Source: DAIQNV01 sp036788215 (GTDB taxonomy: Bacteria > Planctomycetota > Phycisphaerae > Phycisphaerales > UBA1924). Taken from it: a stretch of 64,000 bases of DNA. Below the pieces are notes generated by a model. The model saw nothing but the letters and a program-made list of their open reading frames with translations. It had not been told where the DNA came from and made no database searches. Of this stretch, positions 59,196 through 64,000 are shown in pieces; the stretch's first letter is position 1; each line of letters begins with the position of its first letter. The stretch covers positions 7,815 to 71,814 of the forward strand of contig DAIQNV010000007.1 of the NCBI GenBank assembly GCA_036788215.1, given 5' to 3'. The position numbers and the translations under genes are program-made.

Positions 59196-60760
59196 AGCCA
59201 GCGATCCTCGAAGGTCATGCCCGGGGCGAGGGCGGCGGCGTCGGCTCTCTCGGTCATGCCGGCGACGGGGTAGGCGCAGTAGTCGAGGCTGTAGCTGCCA
59301 GCGGGGCGGTGGTTGCCCGAGAGGCCCAGGCCTCCGAAGGGGAGGGCGCTGCTGGCGCCGGCGGTGGCGCTGTTCCAGTTGATGCAGCCGGCGCGGGTTT
59401 CGGCGCGGAAGCGGGTGGCGCTGGCTTCGTCCTTTGTGAAGATCGCGGCGGCGAGGCCGAAGCGGGTGGCGTTGGCCTGTTCGATGGCGTCGTCGAGGCT
59501 GCGGACGGTGGTGACGCGGAGGAGGGGGGCGAAGAGCTCCTCGTCGCAGCCCGGGTCGAAGTGGGCGGGGTCCATCGGGTCGGCGGTGAAGCGGTCAACG
59601 CGGACGACGCCCGGGGTGATGTAGTGGCCCCCGGAGGCTGAGACACCCGGGATGTCGGCGGTCATATCGAGCAGGGCCTCGGCGCCGGCGCTGGTGAGTT
59701 TCTTCTGGAAGTCGAGGGCGGCGTCGCGGGCTTCACGGGTGGTGAGGGGGCCCATGAAGCAGGGCTCGGATCTCGGGTCGTTGATGATGAGGTTCGACGC
59801 GGCCTTGCAGACCGCGGCGATAAGCCTGTCGGCGATGGCCTCGTGGACGATGAGGCGGCGGGTGCAGGTGCATCGCTGGCCGGTCGTGACGAAGGCGCCG
59901 CGGACGACCTCGATGGCGGCCTGGCGGAGGTCGGCGTCGGGCAGGACGACGGCGGGGTTGTTGCCACCCATCTCGAGGGCGATGATCTTGCCGGGGTGGT
60001 CGAGGTTGGCCTCGAGGATGCGCCGGCCGACGGGCCAGGACCCGGTGAAGAGGATCCCGTCGAGGTCCTTGTGGGCGACGAGAGCGGCGGCGTTTTCGGT
60101 GTCGCCCTGGACGAGATTCACGACGCCGGGGGGAGCGTGCTCGGCGCGGAGGGCTTCGTCGAGGAGCTCGACGAGCAACTGGCCGACGGCGGGGGTCTTG
60201 TCTGAAGGTTTAAAGACGATGGTGTTGCCCATGAGGAGGGCGGGGACGATGTGGCCATTGGGCAGGTGGGCGGGGAAGTTGAAGGGGCCGACAACGGCCA
60301 TGACGCCATGAGGCTTGAACCAGGCGCTGGCGGACTTGGAGGGGCCGAGGTCGAGGTCGTAGCCGGTGACGCGGCGGCGGCCGAAGTTGTGCTCCGAATG
60401 ATCGAGCGTGATCTTGACCTTGGCGGCGAGGAGGCCGGCCTCGGCCCTGGAGTCCCAGAGGGCCTTGCCGGTTTCGTCGCAGATGAGGTCGGCGATAGCG
60501 GCCTCGCGCTCTTTGCAGAGATCGGCGAAGCGCTGGAGGACGGCGGCGCGGCGGTCGATGCCCAGGGCGGCCCAGGCGGGGGCGGCCTTGCGTGCCACGG
60601 CGACGGCCTGATCGACGTGGGCGCGGACGGGGGTTCCCTGCCAGAGGACGCGGTCCGGGTTGGTGGGGTGGGCGGGGTTGGTCGAGGTGATGCGGTCGCC
60701 CGGGATGGGGGTCCATTCGCCCGCGATGAGGTCGGAGGGGGCGTGCCTGAGGCTCGTCAT
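59192..60760 (-). CDS. astD: N-succinylglutamate 5-semialdehyde dehydrogenase
   Basis: This is the fourth enzyme of the arginine succinyltransferase pathway, oxidising succinylglutamate semialdehyde with NAD. The 522-residue aldehyde dehydrogenase has FNFPAHLPNGH and FKPSDKTPAVG, catalytic Glu263 (ALEMGGN) and nucleophile Cys297 (TTGQRCTCTRR). The C-terminal PFGGLGLSGNHRPAGSYSLD with DYCAYPVAGM is characteristic of AstD. It overlaps the astA stop by 4 bp (60757-60760), so the genes are co-transcribed. Confidence 0.93.
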   Translation of the reverse strand: MTSLRHAPSDLIAGEWTPIPGDRITSTNPAHPTNPDRVLWQGTPVRAHVDQAVAVARKAAPAWAALGIDRRAAVLQRFADLCKEREAAIADLICDETGKALWDSRAEAGLLAAKVKITLDHSEHNFGRRRVTGYDLDLGPSKSASAWFKPHGVMAVVGPFNFPAHLPNGHIVPALLMGNTIVFKPSDKTPAVGQLLVELLDEALRAEHAPPGVVNLVQGDTENAAALVAHKDLDGILFTGSWPVGRRILEANLDHPGKIIALEMGGNNPAVVLPDADLRQAAIEVVRGAFVTTGQRCTCTRRLIVHEAIADRLIAAVCKAASNLIINDPRSEPCFMGPLTTREARDAALDFQKKLTSAGAEALLDMTADIPGVSASGGHYITPGVVRVDRFTADPMDPAHFDPGCDEELFAPLLRVTTVRSLDDAIEQANATRFGLAAAIFTKDEASATRFRAETRAGCINWNSATAGASSALPFGGLGLSGNHRPAGSYSLDYCAYPVAGMTERADAAALAPGMTFEDRWL

Positions 60761-62016
60761 GCGCGGGCCTTTCGGGTGGTCTTGGAGGCATTCTTGGCGA
60801 TGGGCTTCTTGGTCGCCTTCGTGGTTGTCTTCTTGGTAGTCGCGCCGTTGCTGGCGCGGCGGACGGTGTGCGAGGCGGCGTGGTCGACTGCGGGGCCGTC
60901 GCCATCGGTCGGGGTGACGCCTACAGGGTCGCCGGGGCGGACGTGGAGGTTTTCCATCGCTTCGTCGGTGAGGCAGAGACGGCCGGCGCGGTCGATGAGG
61001 AAGGGCTCGTGGACAGCGAAGAAGTCGCCGTCGGACTGCATGAAGCTGACGATGCCCTTTCGGGTGAGGCGTTCCTCGTCGAGGGGCTTGCCGAGTTCGA
61101 GTCGCTGGGTTTCCTTGACGGGCTCGATGGCGTCGACGGGGGCGACGAGGTGGGGGCCTCCGTCGAAGGGGTCGACGAAGCCGGTGTACTCGAAGCCCAG
61201 GCGTTCGAGCATGCGTCGGGCGGGGCGGGTCTCGGGGCCGACCTCGCCCACGACGGCGCGGGCCTGCGGGGGGAGGAGGGAGAGGTAGAGGGGCTCGGTG
61301 GGGAGGAGGCTGGTGATGAACTCGCGCGAGTACTGGCAGAAGCGGTCGGCCTCGTCGTAGCTGAGGGGGACGAAGCGGCGGCCCAGGTAGTCCCAGAGGA
61401 GGTTGTCTCCGTCGCTGGTGATGGGGGCCATCATCTCCGCGAGGACGCGGTCGGCGAAGGTCCTGCGGTGCAGGCCCATGAAGTGGAAGCGGACGAGGGA
61501 GAGGAAGCGGCCCAGCTTCTTCTTGTGGCCCCGGTAGCTGGGCTGGAGGATGAGCCCGCCGATCTCGGTGGGGCCGGACTCGTCGAGGTGCATGGTGGCG
61601 ACCATCTGTGTGGTGCCGGTCTGGAGGCTCTTGGAGAAGAAGCGTCGTTCCTCGAGCCTGAAGGAGACGTTGGGGTTGCCGGGTCCGCCCATTTTGGCGA
61701 GGGTCTGGCTGGTGCCCAGGACGCCGGAGGATTCGGTGTCCTCCATGACGAACATGAAGAGGGGGCTCTTGATGGTGCTGGCGCCGAGGCCGGCGATGGA
61801 GCCGGCCTTGGTGTTGCTGGTGATGGTGGGGATGCTCTTGGGCTCGGGCTCGAGCGGGGCCTTGGCGTTGACGAGCTTCAGGAAACTGTTGCGCGAGTGG
61901 ATGATCTTCTGGACGATGATTTCCTTGTCGGGCGGGAGGTTGATGAAGTGGACCATCCTTGCGAGTTTGAGCAAGGTGTCGGCGTCGTCGACTTTGGCGC
62001 GGCGGATGATGAACAT
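60757..62016 (-). CDS. astA: Arginine N-succinyltransferase with lysine-rich C-terminal tail
   Basis: This is the first enzyme of the pathway, transferring succinyl from succinyl-CoA to arginine. The 419-residue protein starts MFIIRRAKVDDADTLLKLAR and contains TEIGGLILQPSYRGHKKKLG, RFLSLVRFHFMGLHRR and LLWDYLGRRFVPLSYDEADR, all AstA landmarks; a C-terminal domain with FDGGPHLVAPVDAIEPVK follows. The last about 35 residues are an unusual basic tail (TTKKTTTKATKKPIAKNASK and more), resembling histone H1-like tails. The usual AstA length is about 340-350. It lies 84 bp after the aminotransferase gene. Confidence 0.93.
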   Translation of the reverse strand: MFIIRRAKVDDADTLLKLARMVHFINLPPDKEIIVQKIIHSRNSFLKLVNAKAPLEPEPKSIPTITSNTKAGSIAGLGASTIKSPLFMFVMEDTESSGVLGTSQTLAKMGGPGNPNVSFRLEERRFFSKSLQTGTTQMVATMHLDESGPTEIGGLILQPSYRGHKKKLGRFLSLVRFHFMGLHRRTFADRVLAEMMAPITSDGDNLLWDYLGRRFVPLSYDEADRFCQYSREFITSLLPTEPLYLSLLPPQARAVVGEVGPETRPARRMLERLGFEYTGFVDPFDGGPHLVAPVDAIEPVKETQRLELGKPLDEERLTRKGIVSFMQSDGDFFAVHEPFLIDRAGRLCLTDEAMENLHVRPGDPVGVTPTDGDGPAVDHAASHTVRRASNGATTKKTTTKATKKPIAKNASKTTRKARA

Positions 62017-62100
62017 GGGGGCCTCGGACTCGGTGGAAGATTCGCGGAGGGCGTGTCGTTCACAGGGGACCCGCCGGACCCGATGCGCGATGATTCTCGG

Positions 62101-63567
62101 TCAGCTTGCCGCCTTCGCCAGGCCCTTCTCGATGCACGCGAAGACGCGGGGCCAGTCCTCCAGCTTCATCACGCCCAAGGGCGGGAGCATGCGGAGGTGG
62201 TAGGGGCCGTGCCCGCACCAGAAGAGGATGACGCCCTCGGCGAAGCAGGCCTTGGCGGCGGCGGCGATCTTGGCCTTGTCGCCTCCGAAGGGGGTGACGC
62301 GCATCATGCCACCGATGCCGTCGGCGTTGCTCGGGACGAAGGGGACCTTGGGGAACCAGGCGGGGTGCTTGGCGATCATCGCGTCCATGTGCTGGCGGAA
62401 GGCGGCGTGGTGTCGGGCGATGCGCCCGTCGCCGGCGCCGGGCTTCGTGTCGTAGTAGTCGCCCTCGGCGAGCATGTTCAGAATGGCGTTCCCGGCGGCG
62501 AAGTCCTGGCTGGAGCCGGTGAATGTGCCACTGAGCAGGCCGGCCTTGGGGTTGTACTCGTCGGTGTACATGGTGGCGCAGGCCTGCGTCATCTTGCCGA
62601 CGCAGAAGACATCGACGAACTCGCCGACCTCGTAGTGCTCGTAGGCGAACATGCGGGGCGTGCGGCCGAAGGACTGGATCTCATCGTCCCAGATCGCGAT
62701 CCCGTGGTCGCGGCAGCGCTGCATAAGGGCGACGATGAAGTCGCGCGGGGGGACATTGAAGCCGCCCTCACCTTGCACGAGCTCCATGATGAAGCAGGCG
62801 TGCATCTTGGGGTAGCGCTCGACGAACTGGTCGAACCGCCAGAGGCAGTGGTCGATGAAGGCGGTCTTGCCCCCGACCTTCTCCGCGGCTTCCTCGTTCC
62901 AGAAGGGCATGTAGTCGACCTGGGTGGAGAGGGGGATGCCCTCTCGCCCCGCGTGGGAGTCGCCGATCTGGGCCATCGTCACGCTGCGGCCCATGAAGCA
63001 GTGCTTGAAGGCGAGGACGCGGCTGGCCGGGTAGTGCTTCTGGTAGCAGACCTTCAGGGCGCTCTCGTTGGCCATGGCGCCCGATGTGGTGACGAAGCAG
63101 TGCTTGAGGTTGCTGTGCTTCTGGGCCTGCGCCACGAGATTCTCGGCGAACTCGTAGGCGCCGAAGTTGGTCATCAGGTTTCCGTGCTTGGCGGAGGCCT
63201 CGATGGCGCCGGTGAGGCTGGCCCGCATGATCTCGGGGTGCCCGTGCCCGAAGAAGTGGACGCCGATGCCGGTGATCATGTCCCACTTCACCGAGCCATC
63301 GGCGAGCTCGACGAGCGCGCCGTTGCCGGCGCCCGAGCCGATGTAGGGGTAGAGCAGGGGCTTGCCCTTGACGGCGCTGGCCCGCTGCATGAGGGCCTCG
63401 TAGCTCTCGGTCGCGCCCTCGACGGGCCCCCGGATGTCGGTGATGTGCGAGTTGGTCGCCTGCGCCCGGTCGACGATGGCGTCGATGGAGGCGCGGACAG
63501 TGTCGTCCGAGAAGAGTTGCGATCCGACCGTGCTCCCGACCCCGCTGCCCGCCGCGACCTGCGTCAT
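62101..63567 (-). CDS. astC: Class III aminotransferase, probable succinylornithine aminotransferase
   Basis: The 488-residue PLP enzyme belongs to the acetylornithine/4-aminobutyrate aminotransferase fold: FVTTSGAMANESALKVCYQK (phosphate-binding turn), AFKHCFMGRS, MELVQGEGGFNVPP, IWDDEIQSFGRTPRMFAYEH (Asp contacting the PLP ring nitrogen), and a Schiff-base lysine in FCVGKMTQACATMY. It is longer than typical AstC (about 405). With astA and astD directly downstream it should be the third-step enzyme, but the sequence alone would also allow a different amino donor. GGGAGGT just before the ATG fixes the start; codons further upstream are non-coding. Confidence 0.82.
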   Translation of the reverse strand: MTQVAAGSGVGSTVGSQLFSDDTVRASIDAIVDRAQATNSHITDIRGPVEGATESYEALMQRASAVKGKPLLYPYIGSGAGNGALVELADGSVKWDMITGIGVHFFGHGHPEIMRASLTGAIEASAKHGNLMTNFGAYEFAENLVAQAQKHSNLKHCFVTTSGAMANESALKVCYQKHYPASRVLAFKHCFMGRSVTMAQIGDSHAGREGIPLSTQVDYMPFWNEEAAEKVGGKTAFIDHCLWRFDQFVERYPKMHACFIMELVQGEGGFNVPPRDFIVALMQRCRDHGIAIWDDEIQSFGRTPRMFAYEHYEVGEFVDVFCVGKMTQACATMYTDEYNPKAGLLSGTFTGSSQDFAAGNAILNMLAEGDYYDTKPGAGDGRIARHHAAFRQHMDAMIAKHPAWFPKVPFVPSNADGIGGMMRVTPFGGDKAKIAAAAKACFAEGVILFWCGHGPYHLRMLPPLGVMKLEDWPRVFACIEKGLAKAAS

Positions 63568-63742
63568 GCCGACCTCCCGCCTATGACCGAACGAACCCCG
63601 TGCGAAACCGGTGGCCCGGGGCGTGATTCTATCGGCTGAGCGCCCCAGACCCGTTGACCGGGGGGCACGATCTTGGGGGCGTTGGGCGGGATTGAGAGAG
63701 GTGAAGAGGGGCTCAGGAGAGGGTTTGCGGTCGCTGGCCCGG

Positions 63743-64000
63743 CTACTGGCCCTTGACGAACTCGACGAAGGCGATGACATCCAGATGATCGACCTTGCCG
63801 TCAAAGTTGGCGTCGGCTCGAACGCCCTTGTTGTCGTGCCAGCGCATGAAGTCGGCGATCTCGGTGTCGGAGATGGTGCCGTCGGCGTTGGTGTCGTAAA
63901 AGGCGAGCAAGACTTCGCGCTCGTGGCGGCGCGGGAGTTCGGTGAGGCCTCGTTCCCATTCCGCGGTGGAGATGCCGCCATCGGCGTCGGTGTCGAGGGT
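63743..64000 (-). CDS. EF-hand / dockerin-type calcium-binding protein (5' end beyond window)
   Basis: The C-terminal 85 codons of a gene that enters from the right edge. Three calcium-binding-loop repeats are visible: DTDADGGISTAEW, DTNADGTISDTEIADFM and DANFDGKVDHLDVIAFVEFV. The last resembles a type I dockerin half, as found at the C-termini of many planctomycete secreted proteins. The stop is TAG after VKGQ. It shares a strand with astC, 175 bp downstream of its stop. The role cannot be judged from the fragment; the gap between them contains no visible gene. Confidence 0.75.
   Translation of the reverse strand, partial: TLDTDADGGISTAEWERGLTELPRRHEREVLLAFYDTNADGTISDTEIADFMRWHDNKGVRADANFDGKVDHLDVIAFVEFVKGQ

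Overview
The window is about 64 kb of high-GC bacterial DNA (two runs of 100 N at 15250-15349 and 26096-26195 mark scaffold joins). It most likely comes from a Phycisphaerales-type planctomycete. Two secreted proteins end in the duplicated 'GC-type dockerin' module (LTFADISAFLxAF ... AGCP) that I know mainly from that group. Other hints are a PEP-CTERM-like DUF4394 protein, a fused cbb3 oxidase subunit (CcoNO) and an EF-hand/dockerin protein at the right edge. KdsB points to a Kdo-containing Gram-negative envelope. This assignment is inference; no rRNA is present.

Left part (1-23.5 kb): a truncated MATE exporter, a B12-binding/MeaB GTPase fusion and a LuxR-type regulator; a DUF4394 / ECF sigma / anti-sigma run; a secreted zinc metalloprotease with a GC-type dockerin; a multi-PAS hybrid histidine kinase split by a frameshift; tRNA-Phe; an OppF-like ATPase and a MASE1-SpoIIE phosphatase; then housekeeping genes (def, a TPR protein, kdsB, pyrG, fmt) and an aldehyde dehydrogenase / FAD amine oxidase pair that may catabolise lysine or pipecolate.

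Middle part (23.5-54.3 kb): a very large DUF4011-type SF1 helicase with a restriction-endonuclease-like domain; a complete minus-strand cbb3 oxidase locus (ccoNO-Q-P-G-H-tauE-I-S) with a divergent Rrf2 regulator carrying a C-x5-C-x5-C motif; a second dockerin protein; a SCO copper protein; a four-gene glycosyltransferase group; tRNA-Tyr and tRNA-Arg; a secreted endonuclease/exonuclease/phosphatase-fold protein; and a tightly overlapping ctaB - ABC ATPase - ABC permease - SCO operon. Respiration and copper handling are the main theme here.

Right part (54.3-64 kb): an orphan ECF sigma factor, tilS, a coiled-coil membrane protein, an agmatinase-family ureohydrolase, an SGNH lipoprotein, and arginine succinyltransferase pathway genes (aminotransferase, astA, astD). 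AstB and AstE are not in the window.

Across the window, several genes have a -10-like hexamer ending 5-6 nt before the start codon and no ribosome binding site, which suggests leaderless transcription. The G/C strand bias changes sign near 22 kb and again near 53.5 kb, independent of gene direction. A 46-bp palindromic sequence recurs with 44/46 identity in two intergenic regions about 7 kb apart. No insertion sequence, prophage or CRISPR array was seen.
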